A stretch of 64,000 bases of DNA, from contig NZ_JACHIB010000001.1 of the NCBI RefSeq assembly GCF_014203015.1, positions 186,001-250,000 on the forward strand, given 5' to 3'. The notes beneath the pieces are model-generated. The model saw nothing but the letters and a program-made list of their open reading frames with translations. It was not told where the DNA came from and searched no databases. Within the stretch, counting starts at the first letter, position 1. Every line of letters starts with the position of its first letter. This document shows, one piece after another, positions 26,728 through 37,685 of this stretch. The DNA is from Castellaniella defragrans. GTDB lineage: Bacteria > Pseudomonadota > Gammaproteobacteria > Burkholderiales > Burkholderiaceae_B. The position numbers were made by a program, and so were the translations under genes.

Positions 26728-27507
26728 ATGACCCCGCCGCGACCCGCACCCCGCACGAAGGCCGTCCTGGCCCTGGTCCTGCTGGCGCTGCTGGGCGCGG
26801 CCTGCATCGGAGCCGGCCAGTGGCAGCTGCGCCGCGCCCATGAACGCGAAGCGCTGCTGGCCGCCATCGAGGCGGGCCGCCGGGCGCCGGCCCGGGTGCT
26901 GGATGCGCAGCACCGCGACGGCCCCGACTGGCATCCGGCCAGCGCCCGCGGCCGCTGGCTGAACCCATTTACTGTACTCCTTGATAATCGCAACCTCAAA
27001 GGATTGCCCGGCCTGTGGGTGGCGACCCCGCTGGAACTGCAGGGCAGCCCCGGCACCGCCGTGCTGGTGCTGCGCGGCTGGGTCGCCCGCCCGCTGCCGC
27101 CCGCCGCGCTGCCCGACCTGAGCGCGGCCGCCGGCCCCGTCGAGGTCCACGGCACGCTGCTGCACCGGGTGCCCCGCCTGTTCGACCTGGGCAGCCTGAC
27201 CGGCCGGCCCGACGCGGCCCTGCCCGCGCCCTTCCCTCCGGCCGACGGGCAGCCGCCACGCCTGCAGAACCTGCCGCTGGACACGCTGGCGGCGGCCACC
27301 GGCCTGGACCTGCTGCCGGTCGTGCTGCAGCAGGCGCCCACGCGGGACGCGGGCCTGGTCCAGGACTGGCCCGGCCCCTCGACGCAGGCCGGCCAGAACT
27401 ACAACTACGCCCTACAATGGTTCAGCTTCGCCGCGATCGCGCTGGTCGCGGCCGGCATCACGGCCTGGCGCATCCTGCGCCGCCGCCCACTTCCTCCGCA
27501 CGCATGA
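26728..27507 (+). CDS. SURF1 family cytochrome oxidase assembly protein
   Basis: This 259-residue protein has N- and C-terminal membrane helices around a periplasmic domain, with the SURF1 motifs GQWQLRRAHEREALL, NPFTVLLDNRNLKG and YNYALQWFSFAAIAL. SURF1 helps deliver heme A to CoxA. Its TGA overlaps the next ATG (ATGA). Confidence 0.93.
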   Translation: MTPPRPAPRTKAVLALVLLALLGAACIGAGQWQLRRAHEREALLAAIEAGRRAPARVLDAQHRDGPDWHPASARGRWLNPFTVLLDNRNLKGLPGLWVATPLELQGSPGTAVLVLRGWVARPLPPAALPDLSAAAGPVEVHGTLLHRVPRLFDLGSLTGRPDAALPAPFPPADGQPPRLQNLPLDTLAAATGLDLLPVVLQQAPTRDAGLVQDWPGPSTQAGQNYNYALQWFSFAAIALVAAGITAWRILRRRPLPPHA

Positions 27508-28115
27508 CGACCGCCACCGCACGCCGCCGCTCCATCCGTCCGCTCATCGCCATCCTGCTGGTCAGCCTGGCACCGCTGGTGTTCGCGCTGCTGGCCTACT
27601 ACGTGCCGTCCCTGGGCCTGCGCCCCGGAACGCGCACGCACTACGGCCAGCTGATCGAGCCGCAGCGCCCCATCCCCGGCGACCTGGACCTGCGGGACGC
27701 GCAGGGCCGGCCCTACGACCTGAACCGGCTCAAGGGCCAGTGGCTGCTGATCAGCACGGGCCCCGGCGCCTGCCCGGAATCCTGCGTGCGCGGCCTGTTC
27801 GTGCTGCGCAATTCCCACGCCAGCCAGGGCAAGGAAGTCGACCGGCTGGAACGCGTCTGGTTCATCACCGACGACGCGCCCCCCGCCGCCGTGGTCGGCG
27901 AAGCCTACGCCGGCACGCACGTCCTGCGCGCCGACCCGGCCCGGCTGGCGGCCTGGCTGGCGCCCGAGGCGGCGGACCCCGCCGCCGCCCTGGCGCAGGG
28001 GCTGTGGATCGTCGATCCCCTGGGCCACCTGATGATGCGCTTCCCCGACGCGCAGCAGCCCGAGGCCGTGCGCGACGACATCCGCACGCTGCTGAGGAAC
28101 TCCCGGATCGGCTGA
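27504..28115 (+). CDS. Membrane-anchored thioredoxin-fold (Sco-like) protein of the cox cluster
   Basis: The 203-residue protein has one N-terminal membrane helix (residues about 12-33) and a periplasmic thioredoxin-like domain with CPESC, resembling the CPxxC copper motif of Sco. The strictly needed downstream histidine is not obvious. It is conserved in this operon position in Burkholderiales and is probably a thiol or copper assembly factor for CoxA/CoxB. It overlaps both neighbours by a few bases, showing tight coupling. Confidence 0.78.
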   Translation: MTTATARRRSIRPLIAILLVSLAPLVFALLAYYVPSLGLRPGTRTHYGQLIEPQRPIPGDLDLRDAQGRPYDLNRLKGQWLLISTGPGACPESCVRGLFVLRNSHASQGKEVDRLERVWFITDDAPPAAVVGEAYAGTHVLRADPARLAAWLAPEAADPAAALAQGLWIVDPLGHLMMRFPDAQQPEAVRDDIRTLLRNSRIG

Positions 28116-29227
28116 TGGACCCCACGACCTCCCCCCTCTCCCCCGCTTCCCCGGCGCCCGCCGCGCCGCGGCGCACGGCCGACGGCCCGGGGCGCCCGCG
28201 CCTGCTTGCGCGCTACCGCAGGCTGGTGTTCCTGACCTGGTTCCTGACGCTGGACCTGATCATGTTCGGCGCCTTCGTGCGCCTGACCGATTCCGGCCTG
28301 GGCTGTCCCGACTGGCCGGGCTGCTACGGCCATCTCAGCCCCCTGGGCGCCGGCGACCACATCCGCGCCGCCCTGGAGGCCATGCCCTACGGCCCGGTCA
28401 GCGCCTTCAAGGCCTGGATCGAGATGATCCACCGCTACGCAGGCGCCCTCCTGGGCCTGCTCATCATCGCCATCGCCGTGTGCGCCTGGCGCCTGCGCGG
28501 CCTGCCCGGCCGCAGCCCGGCGCTGGCCGGCTGGACGCTGGTCATGGTGTGCGTCCAGGGCGCCTTCGGCGCCTGGACCGTCACCCACCGGCTGATGCCG
28601 CTGGTGGTGACCACGCACCTGGTGCTGGGCATGAGCCTGCTGGCCCTGATGACCTGGCTGGCCGCCCGGGAAAAGGCCCACGCGCCCGTTCCCGCGGGCC
28701 CGGGCGCGGGACGCGCCTGGATGGTCCTGGGGCTGGCCGTGCTGTTCCTGCAGGTGGCGCTGGGCGGCTGGGTCAGCACCAACTACGCGGCGCTGGCCTG
28801 CATGGACTTCCCCACCTGCCACGGCGCCTGGCTGCCGCCCATGGACTTCGGCGAGGGCTACGCCCTGCTGCGCGGGCTGGGACAGCTCTCGTCCGGCGAA
28901 CTCATCTCCCAGGACGCGCTCACCGCCATCCACTGGACGCACCGCAACTTCGCCTTCCTGGTCATGGCCCTGCTGGGCGTGCTGGCGTGGCGCTGGCGCC
29001 GCACGCCCGGCCTGGCGGGCCCTGCGCGCCTGCTGCTGGCCCTGCTGGCCCTGCAGATGCTGACGGGCCTGACCACGATCTTCTTCCAATGGCCGCTGCT
29101 GATCGCCGTGATGCACAACGGCGGCGCCGCCGGCCTGGTCCTGGTGGGCGTCACGCTGCTGTGGCGCCTGTCGCGCGCGGGCGCCCGCAGCCGCGCAGAA
29201 GCGCCGGAAGGCAGGGAAACCCATTAG
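28115..29227 (+). CDS. ctaA: Heme A synthase (COX15/CtaA)
   Basis: This 370-residue enzyme has eight membrane helices and oxidises the C8 methyl of heme O to the formyl of heme A. Characteristic segments are FGAFVRLTDSGLGCPDWPGCYG, split over helix 1 and loop 1, EMIHRYAGALLGL, and the second-half HWTHRNFAFLVM with its heme histidines. The CPDWPGC loop holds a cysteine pair as in other family members. It overlaps the preceding gene by 1 bp and precedes ctaB. Confidence 0.95.
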   Translation: MDPTTSPLSPASPAPAAPRRTADGPGRPRLLARYRRLVFLTWFLTLDLIMFGAFVRLTDSGLGCPDWPGCYGHLSPLGAGDHIRAALEAMPYGPVSAFKAWIEMIHRYAGALLGLLIIAIAVCAWRLRGLPGRSPALAGWTLVMVCVQGAFGAWTVTHRLMPLVVTTHLVLGMSLLALMTWLAAREKAHAPVPAGPGAGRAWMVLGLAVLFLQVALGGWVSTNYAALACMDFPTCHGAWLPPMDFGEGYALLRGLGQLSSGELISQDALTAIHWTHRNFAFLVMALLGVLAWRWRRTPGLAGPARLLLALLALQMLTGLTTIFFQWPLLIAVMHNGGAAGLVLVGVTLLWRLSRAGARSRAEAPEGRETH

Positions 29228-29263
29228 GCGCCGGGCGCCCCGAAGCCGCCGGAAGCGCCTAGA

Positions 29264-30178
29264 ATGCCTAGCATGACCACAGCCGCCGCCCGCCGCCCCC
29301 CTTCCCTGCTGCGCCAGTACCTGGCGCTGACCAAGCCGCGCGTCACGCAGCTGGCCGTGTTCTGCGCCGTGATCGGCATGTTCGTGGCCACGCCAGGCCT
29401 GCCCGATCCCTGGCTGGCGCTGAATGCCACGGTGGGCATCTGGCTGCTGTCGGCGGCCGCCTTCTCCATCAACTGCCTGGTCGAGCGCGAGACCGACGCG
29501 CGCATGCTGCGCACGGCATGGCGCGGCACGGCCTCCGGCCAGATCGGCAGCCACCAGGTCCTGCTGATGGCCGGGATCCTGGGCGGCGCCGGCATGTGGA
29601 TCCTGTACACCCAGGTCAATGCGCTGACCATGTGGCTGACCTTCGCCAGCTTCGTCGGCTACGCCCTGATCTACACCGCCATCCTCAAGCCCCTCACGCC
29701 GCAGAACATCGTCATCGGCGGCCTCTCGGGCGCGATGCCGCCGGCCCTGGGCTGGGCCGCCATGGCCGACGCCGTGCCGGCCGAGGCCTGGCTGCTGGTG
29801 CTGATCATCTTCATCTGGACGCCGCCCCACTTCTGGGCGCTGGCCCTGTACCGCCACCACGACTACGAAAAATCCGGCCTGCCCATGCTGCCGGTCACGC
29901 ACGGGCAGAACTTCACCCAGCTGCACATCCTGCTCTACAGCATCGCGCTGTTCGCGGCATCCGTGATGCCCTACGTCGTGCGCATGAGCGGTCCGGCCTA
30001 CCTCGCCGCCGCCTGCCTGCTCAGCGGCCGCTTCGTGTGGCAATCCCTTGCGCTATATCGAAACTACTCCGACGCCAGGGCGCGTAAACTGTTCCATTAT
30101 TCGATCCTGTATCTGGCGCTGCTGTTCGCCGCGCTGCTGCTGGATCACTGGGTCGGCCTGGTTCTGGAAAGCCTCTGA
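29264..30178 (+). CDS. ctaB: Protoheme IX farnesyltransferase (heme O synthase)
   Basis: CtaB/CyoE attaches a farnesyl group to heme B, giving heme O for CtaA. The 304-residue UbiA-superfamily protein has about nine helices, [43 protein letters not shown] and [19 protein letters not shown] lies nine bases upstream of the ATG; an internal ATG at 29273 is an alternative start. Confidence 0.96.
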   Translation: MPSMTTAAARRPPSLLRQYLALTKPRVTQLAVFCAVIGMFVATPGLPDPWLALNATVGIWLLSAAAFSINCLVERETDARMLRTAWRGTASGQIGSHQVLLMAGILGGAGMWILYTQVNALTMWLTFASFVGYALIYTAILKPLTPQNIVIGGLSGAMPPALGWAAMADAVPAEAWLLVLIIFIWTPPHFWALALYRHHDYEKSGLPMLPVTHGQNFTQLHILLYSIALFAASVMPYVVRMSGPAYLAAACLLSGRFVWQSLALYRNYSDARARKLFHYSILYLALLFAALLLDHWVGLVLESL

Positions 30179-30258
30179 ACGAGTCCTCCCGGCCGACCCG
30201 GCGGAACCCCGACCCGGGCGCGCGCCGCGGCGCCGCCCCGGCCGATTCACCGACCTGG

Positions 30259-30876
30259 ATGATGGACATGCCGTTCTCGCTTCCGCGCCGCAGGCTGCTG
30301 GCCGCCGCGCTCTCCTCCCTGCCCCTCGCCCTGGCCCTGCCCGGCTGCTCCTCCAAGGCCGAGCCGCTGCCCTTCGAGGGCAACGACATCACCGGCTCCC
30401 AGCTGGGGCGCGACCTGGACATGATCGACACCACCGGCCAGCGGCGCACGCTGGCCGACTTCCGGGGCAAGGTCCTGCTGGTGTTCTTCGGCTACACGCA
30501 ATGCCCCGACGTCTGCCCCACCGCCATGGCGCAGGCCGCCCAGGCCCTGCAGCTGCTGGGCGACAAGGCCGGCGAGGTACGCGTCATCATGGTCTCGGTG
30601 GATCCGGCGCGCGACACGCCTGAAATCCTGGGCGCCTACGTGCAGGCCTTCGATCCGTCCTTCGTCGGCCTGACCGGCACCCCGGAACAGCTGGACAAGA
30701 CCGCGCGCTCCTTCAAGGCCTTCTACGCCAAGGAGCCCGGGCCGACGCCCGAGCACTACGCCATGAACCACTCGTCGGCCTTCTACCTGATGGACCGCGA
30801 GGGCGAGGCCCGCGCCCTGCTCGGGCCGTCCCTGACGCCCGAGGACATGGCCCACGACATCAAGCTGCTGCTGTAG
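30259..30876 (+). CDS. SCO1/SenC family copper chaperone
   Basis: The 205-residue protein has a lipobox-like LPGC with C30, so it is probably a lipoprotein. Its thioredoxin-fold copper domain has C82 and C86 (CPDVCP) and H171 (NHSSAFYL). Sco loads copper into the CuA centre of CoxB, consistent with its place at the end of the oxidase cluster. It converges on the antiporter gene with 2 bp between stops. Confidence 0.95.
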   Translation: MMDMPFSLPRRRLLAAALSSLPLALALPGCSSKAEPLPFEGNDITGSQLGRDLDMIDTTGQRRTLADFRGKVLLVFFGYTQCPDVCPTAMAQAAQALQLLGDKAGEVRVIMVSVDPARDTPEILGAYVQAFDPSFVGLTGTPEQLDKTARSFKAFYAKEPGPTPEHYAMNHSSAFYLMDREGEARALLGPSLTPEDMAHDIKLLL

Positions 30877-30878
30877 GC

Positions 30879-33479
30879 TCAGGCCGCCGTGGGCGGCGCG
30901 TCGGCCGGCGCCTGCGCCGCGCCAGCCAGCGCCGCATCGGCCGCCGCGATCCGGGCAAGATCGGGCAGGGGCTCGTGCTGGCGCTCGCCGGACTCGAACT
31001 GCTGCCAGACCTCCACCGCCCGCAGGCGCTGGCGCACGATCTGCTCGATCTTCTCGCGCAGCATCGGATACTGCTGCTGCAGGCGCTTGAAGTCGCGTTC
31101 CTGGAGCATCAGCAGGCGGCTGTAGCCCAGCGACCGCGCCCGCGCCTGGAAGTCCTGGTCCATGACCAGCGCCATTTCCCCGAAGATCTGGCCGCTGCCC
31201 AGTTCGGCCGTGGTGCCGTCCGGCAGGTCCAGCACCACCGCCCCCGAGGCGACGAAATACATGGCGCGGCTGCGCCCGAAGCGGGTGGGGATTTCCTGGC
31301 CCGGCACGACCAGGCGGGGCTTGAGCACGCGACGGATGGCCGCCATGGTGCGCTCGTCCATGCCCTCGAACAGCGACACCCGCTGCACCAGCGCCGCCGC
31401 GCTCATGGTGATGTCCAGCACGCCGCTCTTTTCCAGCTTCCCCCAGCGCGCATCCGCCTGCTGGATCAGGTCGGAATAGGTTTCCCCGCTGATGAGGTTG
31501 TGCGCCAGCATGTCGCGGTAGCGGATGCGCTCCATGGCGCGCGCCATGCGCGCGAGATAGGCTTCCTGGAGATACTGGGCGTAGTTGGGGTACTGCAGCG
31601 CCAGGGCCTGCAGCGCGCCTTCCAGCAGCGTCAGGCGGCGCTGGTGGGCGGCCACGATGATTTCCGTGACCTCCGCCCCCAGCAGCGGCTGCACGTCGGT
31701 GCGGGCGAACTGGATCAGGCGCCGTGCCACGGACCACTTGCACATCAGGTTGGTGAACCGCTGGGCCAGCTCGCGCACCAGCCAGCCCTGCCAGCCGGTC
31801 AGGTGGTGCAGGCGCAGCGCCAGCCGCAGCCCATGCGAATAGCGCAGGTCGCCGTCGATCGCCGCCTCGAAGCCGCGCAGGCCGCCCGAGCGCACCGCGT
31901 CCCCCAGCCGCTCGGCGCGCGCCAGCAGCGATTCGGCCGTGCGCCAGTCCACCACCTGGGCCTTGAGGGTCTCGAAGAACATCTCTTCCTCGCGGCCCGC
32001 CAGCATGCCCATGCCGACGGCGACCTTCTGGTCGCGCGACAGCTGATGCACCTGCGTGGCGTCCATGCTGGCCTGGCTGGCGTCGAACACCGCGTGCAGG
32101 CGCTCCAGCACCTCGCTGCCGATGTGCTCGTTGTGGGCGATGTCGTCGATCTTCAGGCGCAGGGCTTCGAGTTCCACCACCTGGGCCTGGTCGCGCAGGG
32201 TCCGGTCCACGGGCGAGAGCTGGTTCAGCCCCAGCCGGTGGATCAGCGGCCGCAGCGTCAGGCCGTTGATGAACAGGGTCATGAGCACGAAGCCGGTCGT
32301 GGCCACGGCGATGAACTGCCGCGCCTCGTGGGGCACGGCCGGCTGCTCGGTGACGGCCAGCGCCAGCGCCAGGGACACGGCCCCGCGCAGGCCGCCCAGC
32401 AGCATCACGGCCCGGTAGGACGGGCTCACCTCGGTGCTGAGCCGCAGCCGCCCCAGCAGGGGCAGCAGGCCGTAGATGATCACCGCGCGCGCGCACAGCG
32501 TGACGATGAACACGACCAGGATCAGCAGGACTTCCATCCAGGTGATTTCCGCCATCATGCGCGGGATCAGCATGGCGGCGAAGAGGAAGATCAGGGAATT
32601 GGCCCAGAAGCCGAACTGCGCCCAGGCGCCTTCGAGCTGCTCGAAGGTGGTGGGCGACATGCGCGTGCGGCCGCCGGAGCCCACCACCAGGCCGGCGATC
32701 ACGGTGGCCACCACCCCCGACACCCCCAGGTAGTGCTCCGCGATGAAGAAGGTCAGGTAGGCCAGCGCCACGGTCAGGGTGACTTCGGCCGCGGGCCAGC
32801 CGCGCAGCCAGCGGAACAGCTCGATGGCCGCCCGCCCCATGACCAGGCCGGCCAGGCCGCCGCCCAGGAAGCTGACCATGAAGCCGCGGAAGATCTCCGT
32901 CACGGCGGGCGCGGTGCCGCCGAACAGCACGCTGAGCAGCACCGAGTACAGGGCGATGGAGGCCGCGTCGTTGAACAGCGCCTCGCCCTCGACCAGGTTG
33001 GTGAGGCGGCGCGGCGCGCCGACCTCGCGGAAGATGCCCACGACCGCCACCGGATCGGTGGTGGCGACGATGGCGCCCAGCATCAGGCAGACCACCAGCC
33101 CGTAGGTGGAAATCGCCGCCAGCGAGAAGCCGACCGCCACGGTGCAGACCACGACGGCCACGATGGCCATCACCAGGATGGGGCTGATGTCGTCCAGCAG
33201 CCGCCGCAGGTTCGTCGCCAGCGCCGTCTCGAACAGCAGCACGGGCAGGAAGACGAACAGGAAGGTCTCGGAGGAAATCTCGAAGTGCTGCAGCGTATCC
33301 AGGAAGTCGGCCACGACGCCCGGCGCCCAGCCGTGCACGTGGATGACGACGCCCAGGATGAAGCCGACGATGGCCAGCAGCACGGAATAAGGCAGGCGCA
33401 GGCGGCCCGCCAGGGGGGGCATGAAGGACACCAGGGCCAGCAGCCCCGCCAGGCCGAATACCAGCAGGCCGATTTTCAT
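30879..33479 (-). CDS. CPA1 Na+/H+ antiporter with C-terminal cyclic-nucleotide-binding-like domain
   Basis: The 866-residue protein has an N-terminal NhaP-type transporter (about residues 1-400) with the ND-like core GEALFNDAASIALY and GGLRGAVSLALAL. A long helical cytosolic stretch follows, then a cNMP-binding-like domain near residues 690-810 (LFEGMDERTMAAIRRVLKP, GSGQIFGEMALVMD). This matches the bacterial antiporters related to plant SOS1. Expected role: sodium/proton exchange controlled by an internal ligand. The PRRxA-type phosphate cassette is not seen, so nucleotide binding is uncertain. Confidence 0.9.
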   Translation of the reverse strand: MKIGLLVFGLAGLLALVSFMPPLAGRLRLPYSVLLAIVGFILGVVIHVHGWAPGVVADFLDTLQHFEISSETFLFVFLPVLLFETALATNLRRLLDDISPILVMAIVAVVVCTVAVGFSLAAISTYGLVVCLMLGAIVATTDPVAVVGIFREVGAPRRLTNLVEGEALFNDAASIALYSVLLSVLFGGTAPAVTEIFRGFMVSFLGGGLAGLVMGRAAIELFRWLRGWPAAEVTLTVALAYLTFFIAEHYLGVSGVVATVIAGLVVGSGGRTRMSPTTFEQLEGAWAQFGFWANSLIFLFAAMLIPRMMAEITWMEVLLILVVFIVTLCARAVIIYGLLPLLGRLRLSTEVSPSYRAVMLLGGLRGAVSLALALAVTEQPAVPHEARQFIAVATTGFVLMTLFINGLTLRPLIHRLGLNQLSPVDRTLRDQAQVVELEALRLKIDDIAHNEHIGSEVLERLHAVFDASQASMDATQVHQLSRDQKVAVGMGMLAGREEEMFFETLKAQVVDWRTAESLLARAERLGDAVRSGGLRGFEAAIDGDLRYSHGLRLALRLHHLTGWQGWLVRELAQRFTNLMCKWSVARRLIQFARTDVQPLLGAEVTEIIVAAHQRRLTLLEGALQALALQYPNYAQYLQEAYLARMARAMERIRYRDMLAHNLISGETYSDLIQQADARWGKLEKSGVLDITMSAAALVQRVSLFEGMDERTMAAIRRVLKPRLVVPGQEIPTRFGRSRAMYFVASGAVVLDLPDGTTAELGSGQIFGEMALVMDQDFQARARSLGYSRLLMLQERDFKRLQQQYPMLREKIEQIVRQRLRAVEVWQQFESGERQHEPLPDLARIAAADAALAGAAQAPADAPPTAA

Positions 33480-33900
33480 GATGAGGGAACGCGTTCAAAC
33501 CATCCGGGTGATATGTTACAGGCCCGGAGAGCCAGTTCCCTAGAAAAATGATGTGTCCGACCGTGCGGCCCCTGGCGAAACGGCGGCCCGGACGGCAAAC
33601 GGCGGCAAAAAAAAGGGATGCCTGGCGGCATCCCGGGAACATCCGCTTCGATAGGGAGGGGAAGAGGAGAAGCAGAAGCGGACGACAGAACGGTGGGGCC
33701 GGCGTGGCCGGCGCGCGTTCATGGAGGATTGGTCCGTCCGCGGCGCGGAAAGTTCACGGCGGGGGCGGGGAAGATGCAAAAGAGTGTTTCGGACCCGGGT
33801 GGGGAAAGCGCGCCGGATGGCGCCCGGCGGACGGCCGATTCCGCGCGCCGGGCGAAAACGGATGTCCGCCCGGAAGGACGGCCCGGACGGAGGAAAAGGC
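33480..33900. other. 421-bp intergenic region between rpoH and the antiporter gene
   Basis: Purine-rich, no convincing ORF. It holds a strong minus-strand terminator at 33607-33634, which makes the rpoH 3' UTR about 270 nt long. The antiporter promoter must lie left of 33607. A small RNA inside the long 3' UTR cannot be excluded. Confidence 0.6.
33607..33634 (-). terminator. Rho-independent terminator, minus strand
   Basis: On the minus strand GGGATGCC-GCCA-GGCATCCC forms an 8-bp perfect stem followed at once by eight T. It is the clearest intrinsic terminator in the window and ends the rpoH transcript or an RNA made within its 3' region. Confidence 0.88.
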
Positions 33901-34806
<906 letters not shown>

Positions 34807-34839
34807 GGTGACAAGGTCCTCGTGCTGGAGGAATTCATG

Positions 34840-34866
34840 TTAGCACTCTCCAGAGAAGAGTGCTAA
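34840..34866. promoter_or_regulatory. CIRCE operator (HrcA site) upstream of rpoH
   Basis: TTAGCACTC-N9-GAGTGCTAA is a perfect match to the CIRCE consensus. It lies in the rpoH leader. HrcA binds it at normal temperature and is released on heat shock. hrcA and groESL are not in the window. Confidence 0.95.
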
Positions 34867-34894
34867 TTTCAAGGTAACGAATTTCAAGGTCAGG
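34865..34894 (-). promoter_or_regulatory. Two 15-bp direct repeats next to CIRCE, possible -35 region
   Basis: AATTTCAAGGTAACG and AATTTCAAGGTCAGG are adjacent. On the minus strand each gives CTTGAAA, which equals the sigma-32 -35 consensus. No CCCCAT-type -10 is present at the expected spacing, so the promoter class is unclear. Confidence 0.4.
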
Positions 34895-34992
34895 AATCTT
34901 TGGCCGTCCCCCGGCGGGAAAGTTCCCCGTTTCCGGTCCGCCGGATCCGGGCCGGATCCCGCTTTCCCGCCGATCGCAGCCCGCCAACCCCC

Positions 34993-35844
34993 TCAGGGCA
35001 GTTCCAGGTCCGCCACCAGCGGCGCGTGGTCCGATAATTTCTTCCAGGGCGAGCCGTGCAGCACCCGCGCACGGCGCACGGCGAAGCCGCGCTGATAGAT
35101 GCGGTCCAGCCGCAGCCAGGGGAACACGGACGGGAAGGTCCGCGGCGGCGGGGTCAGGCGCGCATTGCCGTTCATGGACAGCTCCGGCACCTGGCGCAGT
35201 CCCTGGCCCGGCAGCCAGGCCAGGCGCTCGCGCAGGCGCGAGACGGTGCGGCGCAGGCGGTAGATCTCGTCCGTTCCCTGCGGCGCGGCGGCGAAGACCT
35301 CGACCAGGCCGAGCTGCTCGACGAACAGCGGCGCCAGGCGGTTGGTCCAGTCGTTGAAGTCGCCGGCGATCAGCAGCGGCTCGTGCGCGGGCACCAGGCG
35401 CTGGATGCGGTCGGCCAGCGCCTGAATCTGGCGCGAGCGCCCGCCCGCCAGCAGCCCGAGGTGCACCACCAGGCAATGCACCGGCACGTCGCCGACCCGC
35501 ACCACGCCGTGCAGCAGGCCGCGCTGCTCCAGGCGGTGATCGGAGACGTCCTGGTTCTCGTAGTACAGGATGGGATAGCGCGACAGCAGCGCGTTGCCGT
35601 GGTCGGTGGCCTGGCGCACGGCGTTGCAGCCGTAGGCGGCCTGCATGTGCAGGGCCGCCGCCAGGGATTCGTGCTGCGCGTCCAGGCTGCCGCGCACCTG
35701 GTTGCGGCCCTGCACTTCCTGCAGGAACAGCAGGTCGGGCCGCAGGCCGTACAGGCCCAGCCGCAGATCGGCCAGCGATTCCCGCCCACCCGTGGCCGAG
35801 CGGCCCTTGTGGATGTTGTAGCTGACGACCCGCAGCACGGGCAT
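34993..35844 (-). CDS. Endonuclease/exonuclease/phosphatase (EEP) family protein
   Basis: This 283-residue metal-dependent phosphodiesterase-fold protein begins with VVSYNIHKGR and has LLFLQEVQGRNQ, HLVVHLGLL-type VHLGLLAGGR, AGDFNDW and a C-terminal SDHAPLVADL. These are the EEP metal and catalytic residues. Targets may be nucleic acid, phospholipid or inositol phosphates. It is 16 bp from aspS and reads the same way, so the pair is likely co-transcribed. Confidence 0.88.
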   Translation of the reverse strand: MPVLRVVSYNIHKGRSATGGRESLADLRLGLYGLRPDLLFLQEVQGRNQVRGSLDAQHESLAAALHMQAAYGCNAVRQATDHGNALLSRYPILYYENQDVSDHRLEQRGLLHGVVRVGDVPVHCLVVHLGLLAGGRSRQIQALADRIQRLVPAHEPLLIAGDFNDWTNRLAPLFVEQLGLVEVFAAAPQGTDEIYRLRRTVSRLRERLAWLPGQGLRQVPELSMNGNARLTPPPRTFPSVFPWLRLDRIYQRGFAVRRARVLHGSPWKKLSDHAPLVADLELP

Positions 35845-35860
35845 GGCCGGTCTCCCCGCC

Positions 35861-37654
35861 CTACTTGGCTTCCGTCTGGCGCAGGCGGATGTGCAGCTCG
35901 CGCAGCTGCTTTTCGTCCACGGCCGACGGCGCCTGCGTCAGCAGGCACTGGGCGCGCTGCGTCTTGGGGAAGGCGATCACGTCGCGGATGGATTCCGCGC
36001 CCGCCATCAGCGTCACCAGACGGTCCAGGCCGAAGGCCAGGCCGCCGTGCGGCGGCGCGCCATATTGCAGGGCGTCGAGCAGGAAGCCGAACTTCAGGCG
36101 GGCTTCTTCCTCGTCGATCTTCAGGGCCTTGAAGACTTTGCGCTGGACGTCGGCGCGGTGGATGCGCTCGGAGCCGCCGCCGACTTCCCAGCCGTTCATG
36201 ACCATGTCGTAGGCGCGCGCCAGGGCCTTGCCCGGATCGGTCTCCAGCAGGTCCTCGTGGCCCGGCTTGGGGCAGGTGAAGGGGTGGTGCGCGGCGGTGT
36301 AGCGGCCTTCGCCCTCGTCGTACTCGAACATGGGGAAGTCCACCACCCACAGCGGCTTCCAGCCCGGCTCGAACAGCCCGTTGGCGCGGCCGAACTCGCT
36401 CTGTCCGATCTTCACGCGCAGGGCGCCGATGGCGTCGGCGACGACCTTGGCGCGGTCGGCGCCGAAGAAGATCAGGTCGCCGCTCTGCGCGCCGGTGCGT
36501 TCAATCAGGGCGCGCAGGGCGTCCGCATGGATGTTCTTGACGATGGGCGACTGCAGGCCGTCGGGAATCGAGGCGGCGTCGTTGACCTTGATGTAGGCCA
36601 GGCCGCGCGCGCCGTAGATGCCGACGAACTGGGTGTAGGCGTCGATCTCGCTGCGCGGCATGCTGGCGCCGCCGGGCACGCGCAGGGCCACCACGCGGCA
36701 GGCCGGGTCGTTGGCCGGGCCGGCGAAGACCTTGAAGCCCACGTCGCGCATCAGGTCGGCCACGTCGGTGAATTCCAGCTTCACGCGCAGGTCGGGCTTG
36801 TCCGAGCCGAAGCGGCGCATGGCTTCTTCCCAGCTCATGACGGGGAAGGGATCGGGCAGGGCCACGCCGAGCACCTGGCGGTAGATCTCGCGCACCATGC
36901 CCTCGAAGATCTCGCGGATCTGGACTTCGTCGAGGAAGGAGGTCTCGCAATCGATCTGGGTGAATTCCGGCTGGCGGTCGGCGCGCAGGTCCTCGTCGCG
37001 GAAGCACTTGGTGATCTGGTAGTAGCGGTCGAAGCCGGACACCATCAGCATCTGCTTGAACAGTTGCGGCGACTGGGGCAGTGCGAAGAATTCGCCCGGA
37101 TTCACGCGCGAGGGCACCAGGTAGTCGCGCGCGCCTTCCGGCGTGCTGCGCGTGAGCATCGGGGTCTCGATGTCGATGAAGCCCAGCGCGTCGAGGTAGT
37201 TGCGCGCCACCATGGACACGCGGTAGCGCAGCATCAGGTTGCGCTGCATCTGCGGGCGGCGCAGGTCCAGCACCCGGTGCGTCAGGCGCGTGGTCTCGGA
37301 CAGGTTGTCGTCGTCGAGCTGGAACGGCGGCGTGACGGAGGCGTTGAGGATCTCGATCTCGCGGCAGAGGATCTCGACTTCGCCCGAGAGCAGGTCGGGA
37401 TTGGTGGTGCCGGCGGGGCGCAGGCGCACCAGGCCGGTGATCCGCAGGCAGTATTCGTTGCGGATCCGTTCGGCGGTCTCGAACGCGGCCTCGTTGTCCG
37501 GGTCCACCACCACCTGGGCCAGGCCCGCGCGGTCGCGCAGGTCGATGAAGATCACGCCGCCATGGTCGCGGCGGCGATGCACCCAGCCGAACAGGGTCAC
37601 GGTCTGGTCGAGGTGGGCTTTGGACACCTCGCCGGTGTAGCAAGTGCGGTTCAA
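35861..37654 (-). CDS. aspS: Aspartyl-tRNA synthetase (bacterial type)
   Basis: The 597-residue class II synthetase has the N-terminal OB fold ([20 protein letters not shown]), motif 2 [14 protein letters not shown], the bacterial GAD insertion and motif 3 [15 protein letters not shown]. The start is a TTG at 37654, supported by a CGGAG seven bases upstream and by the family N-terminus RTCYTGEV. Whether it also charges tRNA-Asn depends on gatCAB, which is not in view. Confidence 0.97.
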   Translation of the reverse strand: MNRTCYTGEVSKAHLDQTVTLFGWVHRRRDHGGVIFIDLRDRAGLAQVVVDPDNEAAFETAERIRNEYCLRITGLVRLRPAGTTNPDLLSGEVEILCREIEILNASVTPPFQLDDDNLSETTRLTHRVLDLRRPQMQRNLMLRYRVSMVARNYLDALGFIDIETPMLTRSTPEGARDYLVPSRVNPGEFFALPQSPQLFKQMLMVSGFDRYYQITKCFRDEDLRADRQPEFTQIDCETSFLDEVQIREIFEGMVREIYRQVLGVALPDPFPVMSWEEAMRRFGSDKPDLRVKLEFTDVADLMRDVGFKVFAGPANDPACRVVALRVPGGASMPRSEIDAYTQFVGIYGARGLAYIKVNDAASIPDGLQSPIVKNIHADALRALIERTGAQSGDLIFFGADRAKVVADAIGALRVKIGQSEFGRANGLFEPGWKPLWVVDFPMFEYDEGEGRYTAAHHPFTCPKPGHEDLLETDPGKALARAYDMVMNGWEVGGGSERIHRADVQRKVFKALKIDEEEARLKFGFLLDALQYGAPPHGGLAFGLDRLVTLMAGAESIRDVIAFPKTQRAQCLLTQAPSAVDEKQLRELHIRLRQTEAK

Positions 37655-37685
37655 GAATGGCTCCGTCAGAGGAATTGTTCGAGTT

